DNA of 64,000 bases from Acinetobacter baylyi DSM 14961 = CIP 107474 (GTDB lineage Bacteria; Pseudomonadota; Gammaproteobacteria; Pseudomonadales; Moraxellaceae). The DNA is taken from the NCBI RefSeq assembly GCF_000368685.1, contig NZ_KB849626.1, positions 552,846 through 616,845 of the forward strand, written 5' to 3'. Shown in pieces: positions 1 to 7,970 of the stretch. Made by a program: the position numbers and the translations under genes. The number at the start of each line of letters is the position of its first letter. Positions within the stretch are counted from its first letter, which is position 1. The notes beneath the pieces are model-generated. The model made no database searches, was not told the origin of the DNA, and worked only from the letters and a program-made list of their open reading frames with translations.

Positions 1-303
1 GCGCAGTTGGTGGGCATCAGTCTTGAAGAGCTTAAACAAGCATTCTCGGTTTTACCCGATCGTAAAATGGCATCTAAACAAGACTGGGAAAAAATGTCTA
101 ATCTCTGGAAGAATCAACTCGATAAAAAAATTCAGACCTTATTGCAGCTCAGACAGCAACTCGACTGGTGTATCGGGTGTGGATGCCTCTCACTTGATCA
201 ATGTCCGCTACGTAATCCTGATGATCATTATGCGAGCCAATCAAATGGCGCACATTTTCAGAGGGTTCAATACCAGATTGAACAGCTTGATACAGAAGAT
301 TAA
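1..303 (+). CDS. soxR: SoxR redox-sensing MerR-family activator, C-terminal part
   Basis: Only the last 100 codons are in the window; the reading frame is open from base 1, so the gene starts upstream. The fragment holds the end of the MerR-type dimerisation helix and the cysteine cluster C-x2-C-x-C-x5-C (CIGCGCLSLDQCPLRNP). In SoxR this binds the 2Fe-2S cluster that senses redox-cycling drugs and superoxide. The winged-helix DNA-binding part is not visible. The stop codon overlaps that of the convergent transporter gene by a few bases, and there is no terminator between them. Confidence 0.93.
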   Translation, partial: AQLVGISLEELKQAFSVLPDRKMASKQDWEKMSNLWKNQLDKKIQTLLQLRQQLDWCIGCGCLSLDQCPLRNPDDHYASQSNGAHFQRVQYQIEQLDTED

Positions 304-1226
304 TGTTTTAAACGGGTTTTACTTAAAGTAATTAGCAGTACGCCTAAAATGTTAAGTACACAGCCTAGCCATTGCCACAAGTTTAATTGTTCATTTAAAA
401 AGATGACAGCAAGTAAAATGGTTAAAATAGGGCCAATTGAGGCAATCATTGCAGATTGAGAGGCGCCTAATCGCTGGATACCTTGCATGAGCAATATGGT
501 TGGAATTACCGTGACGAAAAACCCCAAACTGATACCGTAACCCCATACAGCCAATGGTAATTCATTGATGACCGTTAATGGTGCAGGAGTGGCAATTAAA
601 TAATGCATGATAGTACCTAAGCAGGCAACACTTGAAGCCAAACCTGTAAAGTTCCATGAACCAAATTTCTTAATTAAAGCAGGAGTTAAAAGAAGGTAAA
701 CTGCAAAGGCAACTGCACTGGCAAATACGAGACTTGCACCCAACCAAAAACCGCCCTGACTTGGTGCATTTTTACCCTCTTGTAACATCACTAAAACGGT
801 TCCTCCATAACTCAGAAAAATGGCAAACCAAGTTTTTATATTTAATTTTTGATGATAAAGAAAAGAAGAAGCTAAAACAGTGAGTGTTGGATATAAAAAT
901 AAAATAATGCGTTCAAGTGATGCACTGATCAACATCAGACCCATAAAATCTAACCAGCTTGCAAAGTAATACCCTAAAAGCCCAGAGAAAATTAAAACAA
1001 GCCAATCTTTTGCCGAAATGGCTTGATTATGATGGCGATTAAACCAGCATAAAAGTAAAAAGAAGGGTAAGGCGCTGATCATGCGAAGTGCCATAAGCAA
1101 TGTTGCATCTACCAAAGGTGAAAGAGCATAAGCTTGTTTGATGAATATTGCTTTTGTACTAAATAAAAATGCAGCAGAAACCGCGCATAATGAACCAGTT
1201 TGAACTGGTGAGAAGGAAAATCTCAT
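300..1226 (-). CDS. DMT-superfamily (EamA) membrane transporter
   Basis: A protein of about 308 residues made almost entirely of hydrophobic helices, with the two-fold EamA repeat typical of ten-TM drug/metabolite exporters. The second repeat ends in a family-like segment (ASIGPILTILLAVIFLNEQL). I chose the ATG at 1226 (MRFSFSPVQ). A longer frame starting with TTG at 1277 would add 17 aromatic-rich residues and has no ribosome-binding site. No Shine-Dalgarno is clear for either start. The substrate cannot be read from the sequence. The gene is convergent with soxR and divergent from the transhydrogenase operon. Confidence 0.85.
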   Translation of the reverse strand: MRFSFSPVQTGSLCAVSAAFLFSTKAIFIKQAYALSPLVDATLLMALRMISALPFFLLLCWFNRHHNQAISAKDWLVLIFSGLLGYYFASWLDFMGLMLISASLERIILFLYPTLTVLASSFLYHQKLNIKTWFAIFLSYGGTVLVMLQEGKNAPSQGGFWLGASLVFASAVAFAVYLLLTPALIKKFGSWNFTGLASSVACLGTIMHYLIATPAPLTVINELPLAVWGYGISLGFFVTVIPTILLMQGIQRLGASQSAMIASIGPILTILLAVIFLNEQLNLWQWLGCVLNILGVLLITLSKTRLKH

Positions 1227-1407
1227 GAAATGAAAAATATAAAAATAATAGTTAAATTGTAGAGTGAAACCCTTCAATTTTATATTTTTATTCTAGAAAG
1301 ATGAATTGCTAGTTCAAAATATAGGTATTTATTAAATAAATAGTGGGTGGTAATTTGAAAAAGTTCAATTAGAATCCAAAAAATGAACAAAACACAACCT
1401 GGGGGAG

Positions 1408-1428
1408 AACATCGTTTTTTACGATGTT
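1408..1428 (+). promoter_or_regulatory. Perfect hairpin in the pntAA 5' leader
   Basis: AACATCGT at 1408-1415 is the exact reverse complement of ACGATGTT at 1421-1428, separated by five T. It lies 32 bases before the pntAA start, in a 234-bp gap that should hold the operon promoter. No T-run follows the stem on the plus strand, so it is not an obvious terminator. It could be an operator or a 5' stabilising structure. Its function is unknown. Confidence 0.4.
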
Positions 1429-1460
1429 TGTACTTAAGAAAATTAGCTTGAGGAACGCTC

Positions 1461-2588
1461 ATGCAGATCGGAATCCCAACAGAAACGATCGCTGGTGAAA
1501 ATCGTGTTGCTGCGACACCAGAGACTGTTAAAAAGTTGATTAGTGCTGGCCATCATGTCGTTATTGAACGTGGAGCAGGGGTAAAAGCTGCTTACATCGA
1601 TAGTGCTTATGAACAGGTGGGCGCCACCATTACGGATAATGCCTATCAAGGTAGCCAATTGATTTTGAAAGTTCGTGCACCACACAGTGACGAAATTCAA
1701 AAGCTTTCAGCCAATACGACCGTTGTGGCAATGTTTGATCCTTATCGTAATCCTGATCTGGATGCATTTGCGGATCAAAATGTGTCTGCATTTGCGCTAG
1801 AGCTATTACCACGTACCTTGTCGCGTGCACAAAATATGGATGTTTTATCCTCTCAAGCCAACTTGGCTGGATACAAATCTGTATTACTCGCTGCTGCTGA
1901 ATATCAACGTATGTTCCCAATGCTCATGACCGCAGCAGGTACAGTAAAACCTGCACGTGTGGTGATTATGGGCGTTGGTGTTGCAGGTCTTCAAGCGATT
2001 GCAACTGCAAAGCGTTTGGGTGCAGTGGTTGAAGCAACCGATTTGCGTCCAACGGCTAAAGAGCAAGTCGAATCGCTTGGGGGGAAGTGGTTAGACGTGC
2101 CAATGTCACCTGAAGAGCAAGCGCGTGCCGATGAAGCTGCCAAAAATGGATATGGCTGGACACCAGGTGAGCAGTACATCAAGGATCAGGCAGCCATTGT
2201 CGATAAAGCCGTATCCAATGCCGATATCGTCATTACGACTGCGCTATTACCGGGTCGAAATGCACCGCGTCTGATTAAAGCGGAAACGGTGGCCAAAATG
2301 AAACCAGGTTCGGTGATTTTGGATATGGCAGTTGAAACAGGTGGTAACGTTGAAGGTTCTAAAGTCGGCGAAACGGTATTCACCGAAAATGGTGTGAAGA
2401 TTTTAGGTGTTCCCAATATTCCATCGACCTTGTCGACAGAAGCTTCAGCACTTTATGCACGTAATGTGTTCAATTTTGTTGAAACACTGTTTGATCAAGA
2501 CAAAAATTTTGCCATCAATCCAGAAGAAGAAATTCAGAAAGCCCTATTGGTCACTCATGGCGGTCAAGTGCTGCTTAAGCGTGGTTAA
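1461..2588 (+). CDS. pntAA: NAD(P) transhydrogenase subunit alpha part 1
   Basis: This is the soluble NAD(H)-binding domain I of proton-translocating transhydrogenase (375 aa). Together with the other two subunits it couples hydride transfer from NADH to NADP+ with proton entry across the inner membrane. The N-terminal alanine dehydrogenase/PNT motif (ENRVAATPE, about residues 13-21) and the GVGVAGL dinucleotide-binding turn in mid-protein are visible. E. coli has one fused PntA of about 510 aa; here the alpha chain is split, as in Rhodospirillum rubrum. It is the first gene of a three-gene operon, with 11 bases to pntAB. Confidence 0.96.
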   Translation: MQIGIPTETIAGENRVAATPETVKKLISAGHHVVIERGAGVKAAYIDSAYEQVGATITDNAYQGSQLILKVRAPHSDEIQKLSANTTVVAMFDPYRNPDLDAFADQNVSAFALELLPRTLSRAQNMDVLSSQANLAGYKSVLLAAAEYQRMFPMLMTAAGTVKPARVVIMGVGVAGLQAIATAKRLGAVVEATDLRPTAKEQVESLGGKWLDVPMSPEEQARADEAAKNGYGWTPGEQYIKDQAAIVDKAVSNADIVITTALLPGRNAPRLIKAETVAKMKPGSVILDMAVETGGNVEGSKVGETVFTENGVKILGVPNIPSTLSTEASALYARNVFNFVETLFDQDKNFAINPEEEIQKALLVTHGGQVLLKRG

Positions 2589-2599
2589 GGAGAATACTC

Positions 2600-2914
2600 A
2601 TGGTTGAAACGATTACAATTTTCGTCCTTGCCATCTTCGTAGGTTATTACGTGGTATGGGGGGTAACACCTGCATTACATACGCCGCTTATGGCAGTGAC
2701 CAATGCTTTATCTTCGATCATTATCGTGGGCGCGATGATCCAAACCGTGGGTTTACCCATGATTGGTGTGGAAGGTAGCGTAGATTTTCAAACAATTAAT
2801 GTTGTGAGTGTATTAGGCGCAATTGCGGTGTTCTTGGCCAGTATTAACATTTTTGGTGGTTTCGCAGTGACTGCGCGCATGCTTGAAATGTTTAAGCCGA
2901 AGCAGAAAAAATAA
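2600..2914 (+). CDS. pntAB: NAD(P) transhydrogenase subunit alpha part 2
   Basis: A 104-residue membrane subunit carrying the alpha-chain half of the proton channel (domain II). Three hydrophobic helices can be seen: residues 1-22, roughly 32-54 and 66-90. The basic tail KPKQKK ends it on the cytoplasmic side. A good ribosome-binding site (AAGGAG) precedes the ATG. It sits between pntAA and pntB with gaps of 11 and 12 bases, so translation is probably coordinated. Confidence 0.95.
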   Translation: MVETITIFVLAIFVGYYVVWGVTPALHTPLMAVTNALSSIIIVGAMIQTVGLPMIGVEGSVDFQTINVVSVLGAIAVFLASINIFGGFAVTARMLEMFKPKQKK

Positions 2915-2926
2915 GAGGACGAAAAC

Positions 2927-4381
2927 ATGGAATTTATTCGAGCGAATGCAGAGTGGTTCTACCTCATTGGTGCTGTCCTGTTTATTATGACGCTACGTGG
3001 TTTGTCTGGCCCTAAAACAGCAATTTCAGGCAACCGCTACGGCATGATCGGTATGGCGATTGCGGTATTGACCACGTTCTTTGTCGCGGATCATCCTGTG
3101 GTCTGGATGATTGTTGGGGCAATGGTGTTGGGTGCGATTGTGGGGATTGTGCGTGCACGTACAGTACCGATGACACAAATGCCAGAAACGGTTGCACTGA
3201 TGCACTCTCTGGTGGGTTTGGCAGCAGTACTCATTGCGATTGCGGCAATTTTGCATAACAACCAATTAACAGTTCTGTTCGAACAAAACGAAGCAGCATT
3301 GACTGCTGCGGGCGTTCAGCATGCACATATGAGCCCAGTGCATTTATTTGAACTGTTTGTAGGGTGTTTTGTCGGTGCGATTACCTTTACAGCTTCGGTG
3401 TTTGCCTACGGTAAACTGGCTGCAAAGAAATGGGCAAAAACCATTTCTGGCGCTTGGGTTAAACCTGTTCAGGCAATCATCTTTATTGCGATGTTGGCTT
3501 GCGGTTTTTACTTCTTCTCGACGGGCAATATGACGGCATTCTGGGCAATGACCATATTGGCACTTGCATTTGGCTGGGTCTGGATTGCGCCTGTCGGTGG
3601 CGGTGATATGCCAGTAGTGGTGTCACTTCTCAACTCATTCTCTGGATGGGCGGCAGCAGGGATTGGTTTTACCTTAGAAAATAACATGCTGATTGTGGCG
3701 GGTTCATTAGTCGGTTCATCGGGTGCGATCCTGTCTTACATTATGTGTAAAGCCATGAACCGTAACATCTTAAATGTTCTGTTTGGTGGCGCAATGGGCG
3801 GTGCTGCGGTTGCGGGTGCTGCCAAAGGTGAGCAGGTTCAACGTAACCATCGTTCAGGTTCGGCAGATGATGCAGGCTTCTTGATGTCGAATGCAGACAG
3901 TGTGGTGATTGTACCAGGTTATGGTATGGCACAAGGTCGTGCACAAAATGCGGTAAAAGAACTTTGCGAATTGCTCAAAGAGCAGGGCGTAAAGGTGCGT
4001 TTTGCAATTCACCCAGTGGCGGGGCGTATGCCAGGTCACATGAACGTACTTTTGGCAGAAGCTGACGTTGCATATGAAGACATTTTGGAAATGGATGAGA
4101 TTAACTCAGACTTTCCAGCAACCGACGTCGTACTTGTCATTGGTGCCAATGACGTCGTCAATCCGGCTGCCAAAGATGATCCAAGCTCTCCAATTTATGG
4201 TATGCCGATTTTGGAAGCACACAAGGCACGAACCATTATGGTGATCAAACGTTCAATGGCAACAGGTTATGCAGGTCTGGATAATGATTTGTTCTATAAC
4301 GAAAAAACCATGATGATTTTTGGTGATGCCAAGAAAGTGGTGGAAGATATGACCAAAGCCATTAATGGCAATGGTCACTAA
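2927..4381 (+). CDS. pntB: NAD(P) transhydrogenase subunit beta
   Basis: The 484-residue beta chain. The first part, about 280 residues, is a bundle of transmembrane helices forming the other half of the proton channel. The last part, about 190 residues, is the NADP(H)-binding domain III, with its signature IVPGYGMAQGRAQ and the downstream VLVIGANDVVNPAA. Length matches E. coli PntB (462 aa) closely. It ends the pnt operon and is followed at once by a Rho-independent terminator. The complex is a main source of NADPH for biosynthesis and oxidative-stress defence. Confidence 0.96.
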   Translation: MEFIRANAEWFYLIGAVLFIMTLRGLSGPKTAISGNRYGMIGMAIAVLTTFFVADHPVVWMIVGAMVLGAIVGIVRARTVPMTQMPETVALMHSLVGLAAVLIAIAAILHNNQLTVLFEQNEAALTAAGVQHAHMSPVHLFELFVGCFVGAITFTASVFAYGKLAAKKWAKTISGAWVKPVQAIIFIAMLACGFYFFSTGNMTAFWAMTILALAFGWVWIAPVGGGDMPVVVSLLNSFSGWAAAGIGFTLENNMLIVAGSLVGSSGAILSYIMCKAMNRNILNVLFGGAMGGAAVAGAAKGEQVQRNHRSGSADDAGFLMSNADSVVIVPGYGMAQGRAQNAVKELCELLKEQGVKVRFAIHPVAGRMPGHMNVLLAEADVAYEDILEMDEINSDFPATDVVLVIGANDVVNPAAKDDPSSPIYGMPILEAHKARTIMVIKRSMATGYAGLDNDLFYNEKTMMIFGDAKKVVEDMTKAINGNGH

Positions 4382-4395
4382 TCTGAGCTAAAACG

Positions 4396-4420
4396 AAAAC
4401 CACCTGCGGGTGGTTTTTTT
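4396..4420 (+). terminator. Rho-independent terminator of the pnt operon
   Basis: CCACC (4400-4404), a tetraloop TGCG and GGTGG (4409-4413) are followed by seven T. It begins about 15 bases after the pntB stop. The next gene starts only a few bases downstream. Confidence 0.88.
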
Positions 4421-4424
4421 ACGG

Positions 4425-4772
4425 ATGAATAAAGCTTTATTTTATACGCATCGATGTATGATAGTTTTATATGCGATGATGTTGGTATTGGCCTGGATTA
4501 TTTTTATACAACATGGCAAGTCGGACACGTTTACTGTCTTAATTTTACTAACTGCCATCTACGGTGGCATGTTCTTTTTACATTTTAAGGCTTCAAACGA
4601 AGTGAAAAACGGCACTGAAGTAGGAAAAACCTTATCACAAGGTTTAGGGTGTTTATTACTCCTTGGATTTCCAATAGGAACTGTGGTGGGAGTATTTATT
4701 TTGATCAATACTCGTAAAAAGAAATGGCAGACCAGTACGCTCTATGCGTCGAATCCTCATGAAAGTGTATAG
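4425..4772 (+). CDS. Small membrane protein of unknown function
   Basis: About 115 residues with three likely transmembrane segments: near residues 10-31, 38-54 and 74-98. A basic tail follows (NTRKKKW). I do not recognise a family. The ATG at 4425 lies five bases after the T-tract of the pnt terminator, so either some readthrough occurs or the gene has a promoter inside pntB. A second ATG at 4458 is possible. It is followed by a bidirectional terminator shared with rsfS. Confidence 0.6.
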   Translation: MNKALFYTHRCMIVLYAMMLVLAWIIFIQHGKSDTFTVLILLTAIYGGMFFLHFKASNEVKNGTEVGKTLSQGLGCLLLLGFPIGTVVGVFILINTRKKKWQTSTLYASNPHESV

Positions 4773-4833
4773 TTGATTGGATTAAGGGGTTTTGTGCTCT
4801 GTCATACATGTATTAATCAAAATCTTAATCATA

Positions 4834-4860
4834 AAAAAGCGACCATGAGGGTCGCTTTTT
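4834..4860. terminator. Bidirectional terminator between the membrane protein and rsfS
   Basis: AAAAAGCGACC and GGTCGCTTTTT flank a short loop (ATGAG). The A- and T-tracts on both sides allow termination from both directions, which fits the convergent genes. Confidence 0.88.
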
Positions 4861-4876
4861 ATATGCTTTTATAATT

Positions 4877-5308
4877 TTAGGCTGTTGCCTCTGGAGCATT
4901 GCGCCATAAGCTTTCAAGGTCGTAAAACTTACGAGCAGTAGGTAGCATTACATGTACAACGACGTAGCCTAGATCGATGAGGATCCATTCTGCATCGCGT
5001 TCACCTTCAATGCCGATTGGACGAAAACCTGACTTACGTGCTTCATCAGCTACGTTGTCTGCAAGGGCTTTAACGTGACGGGTTGAGGTACCACTAGCAA
5101 TAATAATTGCGTCAGCAACATTACTGATGTTGCTGACATCAAGCTCTAAAATGTCTTTTGCTTTTACATCGGTAAGCGCATCATGTACGACTTTTAAGCA
5201 TGTCTGTACATTATGCTGCGTTGAATTCATTGCGAGATCGTGAGAATTAGAAGCGCTGGGCGATGGTTCTAAATTCATAAAGGGTATAGTTTCCTGACAA
5301 TTACTCAT
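4877..5308 (-). CDS. rsfS: Ribosomal silencing factor RsfS
   Basis: A member of the RsfS/Iojap family. These proteins bind ribosomal protein L14 on the 50S subunit and block subunit joining during starvation. Family motifs can be seen: AKDILELDV, DAIIIASGTSTRHV, GERDAEWILIDLGYVVVHVM and the C-terminal YDLESLW. The longest frame gives 143 residues, against about 105-130 in relatives, so the true start may be the ATG at 5278 or 5230. None has a strong Shine-Dalgarno. Here it stands alone rather than beside nadD or rlmH. Confidence 0.9.
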   Translation of the reverse strand: MSNCQETIPFMNLEPSPSASNSHDLAMNSTQHNVQTCLKVVHDALTDVKAKDILELDVSNISNVADAIIIASGTSTRHVKALADNVADEARKSGFRPIGIEGERDAEWILIDLGYVVVHVMLPTARKFYDLESLWRNAPEATA

Positions 5309-5398
5309 TGTTTAATATAGCGTCTTTACGTCCAAATTTCAATTTTTGATCGAAGATGATATTGAAAAAAATTGTTTAAAAAAGAAACATGCATTTAA

Positions 5399-6196
5399 CT
5401 AGCTATTTACATCATTTGCGAAATATTTGTTTTTCCACGCAAAAGATTGCGCTGAGCTGGATTGAGGTCGATATTCAGCCGCAATATAACCTTGATAAGT
5501 GCTTTGCTGTATCCATTGAAAAATTTCATTAAAGTGGATTTGCGCAGTATCTGGTTCGTGACGTCCAGGACAGTCTGCAAATTGAATATGTCCGATCTGA
5601 CCGATATTTTCTTTTAAGCCTGCGAGCACATCTTCGCCCATCATGGCCATATGGTAACAATCATATTGCATCTTGAGAGCAGGGTGCCTTACAGCTTCTA
5701 GCATTTCTTGCGCCTGAGCAATGTTCTGAACCAAGAAGCGTGGCATATCTGTACCATTGATCATCTCAAAAACGGGCTCAATACCGTGTTCAGTCAAACG
5801 CTCACATGCAAATTTGAGATTACTGGCTAGTGTATTCAAGCAAGGCAGCAGGTCTGTATCAACCGGTTGTTTGCCAGCGAGAATATTCACCCGTGGAACA
5901 TTTAACGCAGTGGCATACTCAACGGCTTGTTGTAATGCTTGTGCAAAAGCCTGTTCTTGACCTGGTATGCCAGCCAGACCATCACCACCTTGCATCAGGT
6001 CGCCTGCGGGAACATTGATCAGACATAAACTCAAATTGTATTGAGCCAATTGAGTCTGGATCTCCTCAATAGAGAGCTCATACGGAAACTGGATTTCAAC
6101 ATGCTGAAATCCATACTGATGCGCTAATGCAAAGCGTTCAATTAAAGGTGACTCTGTAAATATCATGGACAGATTGACTGCAAGCTGACTCATCAT
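5399..6196 (-). CDS. Hydroxypyruvate isomerase family protein (AP-endonuclease-2 TIM barrel)
   Basis: A 265-residue protein of the Hyi/OtnI type. The start resembles hydroxypyruvate isomerases (LAVNLSMIFTESPLIERF). Metal-binding positions of the barrel are present, such as FEMINGTDMP, MQYDCYHMAMM and HIQFADCPGRHEPD. It would interconvert hydroxypyruvate and tartronate semialdehyde. OtnI (2-oxo-tetronate isomerase) is a close relative and an equally possible activity. Two adjacent ATGs (6196 and 6193) follow AAGGAAA. It is the last gene of the operon, 15 bases after the reductase, which acts on tartronate semialdehyde, so the pairing makes sense. Confidence 0.82.
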   Translation of the reverse strand: MMSQLAVNLSMIFTESPLIERFALAHQYGFQHVEIQFPYELSIEEIQTQLAQYNLSLCLINVPAGDLMQGGDGLAGIPGQEQAFAQALQQAVEYATALNVPRVNILAGKQPVDTDLLPCLNTLASNLKFACERLTEHGIEPVFEMINGTDMPRFLVQNIAQAQEMLEAVRHPALKMQYDCYHMAMMGEDVLAGLKENIGQIGHIQFADCPGRHEPDTAQIHFNEIFQWIQQSTYQGYIAAEYRPQSSSAQSFAWKNKYFANDVNS

Positions 6197-6211
6197 GTAT
6201 TTCCTTACTTT

Positions 6212-7087
6212 TTATTGATCTTGATCTTCTACTTGTTTGATCATAGTAGCTAAATCACTTTGCGCATAGCCGTTTTGTTGGTGGCTGTGTAACTGATGTA
6301 GAGCCTGATGTGCAACAGGGATATCTAGCGCATAATGCGTTGCCAGCTCAACAGCATTATTTAAATCTTTGGCGAGCGTTTGCACTTTCCATTGCACAGG
6401 CTCAAAAATTTGTCGTGCCATACGTGGCGCCAAAATTTGAAAGGGTTTGGAGTCGGCAAAGCCATTGGCTAATGCAGGTGCCAATAGTGTTGTGTCAACA
6501 CCTGCACGATGTGCAAGTGCTACAGCTTCAGCGATTAAAGCACTGTTTGCAGCCACAATTAGTTGATTGCATATTTTGGTTGCCTGACCTGTTCCTGTAT
6601 CTCCCATGCGTGTCACACGCTGTGAAAGTACGTTATAAATTAAGCCTAGATCTTGAATCGTACTTTCATTACCGCCTGCAAAAATGACCAGCGTTCCTTG
6701 TTCTGCGCCTGAGGTTCCACCTGAAACAGGAGAATCAATCCAGATGGCTTGCTGCTGCTGAGCACGGTCGGCCAGATATTTGGTTTGGTTTACAGACAAG
6801 CTAGAAAAATCCACAATAATCTGTTGAGGACGTACAAGGTGATGAACTTGTTCATACACATGATTTACGGCCTGATCATCTGCCAAGCACATCAAAATAA
6901 CAGGATAATCTGCAATTTTTTCAAGACTCAGGGCTTGTGCACCCATATCGAGTAAAACATCACATGCGCTTTGTGTTCGATTCCAAACAGCCACAGAAAA
7001 ACCTGCCTGAACCAGTCGTGTCGCCATGCGGCTACCCATTAAACCCATCCCGATAAAAGCAATAGGCGTGTGACGATCAAAACGCAT
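6212..7087 (-). CDS. 2-hydroxy-3-oxopropionate (tartronate semialdehyde) reductase family dehydrogenase
   Basis: A 291-residue member of the beta-hydroxyacid dehydrogenase family (GarR/GlxR, MmsB, GND). Motifs seen: the N-terminal dinucleotide-binding GMGLMGSRMA, the substrate-binding DSPVSGGTSGAEQGTL and the catalytic lysine in GTGQATKICNQL. The family interconverts 2-hydroxy-3-oxopropionate and D-glycerate, or 3-hydroxyisobutyrate and its semialdehyde. The neighbouring isomerase-like gene favours the first, and the crotonase gene upstream the second. AAGGA precedes the ATG. Middle gene of the operon. Confidence 0.83.
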   Translation of the reverse strand: MRFDRHTPIAFIGMGLMGSRMATRLVQAGFSVAVWNRTQSACDVLLDMGAQALSLEKIADYPVILMCLADDQAVNHVYEQVHHLVRPQQIIVDFSSLSVNQTKYLADRAQQQQAIWIDSPVSGGTSGAEQGTLVIFAGGNESTIQDLGLIYNVLSQRVTRMGDTGTGQATKICNQLIVAANSALIAEAVALAHRAGVDTTLLAPALANGFADSKPFQILAPRMARQIFEPVQWKVQTLAKDLNNAVELATHYALDIPVAHQALHQLHSHQQNGYAQSDLATMIKQVEDQDQ

Positions 7088-7101
7088 AATGTAATCCTTG
7101 A

Positions 7102-7890
7102 TTATTGATATTGACGAGGCAAAAACTCTACTTCGGGATGTTTGTCCTTTTGTCGCGCGAGTCGACTATTTTTACCCAATAATAACTTTAACTGCCACAG
7201 CTTCTCCAGGCGTAAGGCACGCTGAGGTTGATGTTCCATGGCATTTAAGACAAATTTCGCTGCGGCCAGTGCATCTGGGGAACGCTGTTGCAACTCGCTG
7301 GCTAGTTGTTGTGCATGCTGCCATGGCTGTGCTGAAAGATGAGTGACCAGACCAATGTCATGTGCGTACTCTGCATCGAAAATTCGTGCAGTCAGTGTGA
7401 GCTCTTTGGCAAGATCTGATCCAATTAGTCCTTTGATTGATCGAGTAAGTCCCATATCTGGAACAAGACCCCAGCGGCTTTCCATAATTGACATTTGTGT
7501 TTCTGGATGAGCAATCCGAATATCGGCAGCGAGTGCCAATTGCATGCCTGCGCCAAAACAATAACCTTCAATGACAGCAATTACAGGCACAGGCAGGCTT
7601 TGCCAGATCAAAAATGCCTTTTGGAACAGGCTTTGTCCTGGTTTAATTAATTCCCATGCCGCATATACTGTATTTTTAGGATTATTCAGGTCGCTTAAAT
7701 CAATACCTGCACTAAAGACATGCGCTTCACCACTTAGGATGACACAACGAACAGAGCGGTCTTTTTTGATGGTTTTAGCTGTCTGAATAAGCTCACGAAG
7801 CAGATTGAAACTCATCGCGTTACGTTTTTCTGGACGGTTTAAAGTAACCTGTGCGATGCCTTGAGATATCGTGAGTTTGATCGATTCCAT
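7102..7890 (-). CDS. Enoyl-CoA hydratase/isomerase (crotonase) family protein
   Basis: 262 residues. The N-terminal ITLNRPEKRNAM-type motif is present (VTLNRPEKRNAMS). The oxyanion-hole segments FSAGIDLSDL and CFGAGMQLALAADIR can be seen. Glutamates are found at both positions used by hydratases: in MESRWGLVPDMG and in DLAKELTLTA. The Asp in VPDMG is more typical of dienoyl-CoA isomerase relatives, so the exact reaction is open. First gene of a three-gene minus-strand operon with the reductase and the isomerase-like protein, 14 bases apart. Confidence 0.85.
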   Translation of the reverse strand: MESIKLTISQGIAQVTLNRPEKRNAMSFNLLRELIQTAKTIKKDRSVRCVILSGEAHVFSAGIDLSDLNNPKNTVYAAWELIKPGQSLFQKAFLIWQSLPVPVIAVIEGYCFGAGMQLALAADIRIAHPETQMSIMESRWGLVPDMGLTRSIKGLIGSDLAKELTLTARIFDAEYAHDIGLVTHLSAQPWQHAQQLASELQQRSPDALAAAKFVLNAMEHQPQRALRLEKLWQLKLLLGKNSRLARQKDKHPEVEFLPRQYQ

Positions 7891-7970
7891 GTCTGAGGAC
7901 TCATCTAAAAATATATAATCCTGAGCATAACATGAGCTGTCTCTTTAAAAAGAACAGCTCAGTCATAGAT

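Noticed and set aside
1443..1920. Open frames antisense to pntAA
   Set aside because: Antisense frames of a strongly conserved gene, without ribosome-binding sites.
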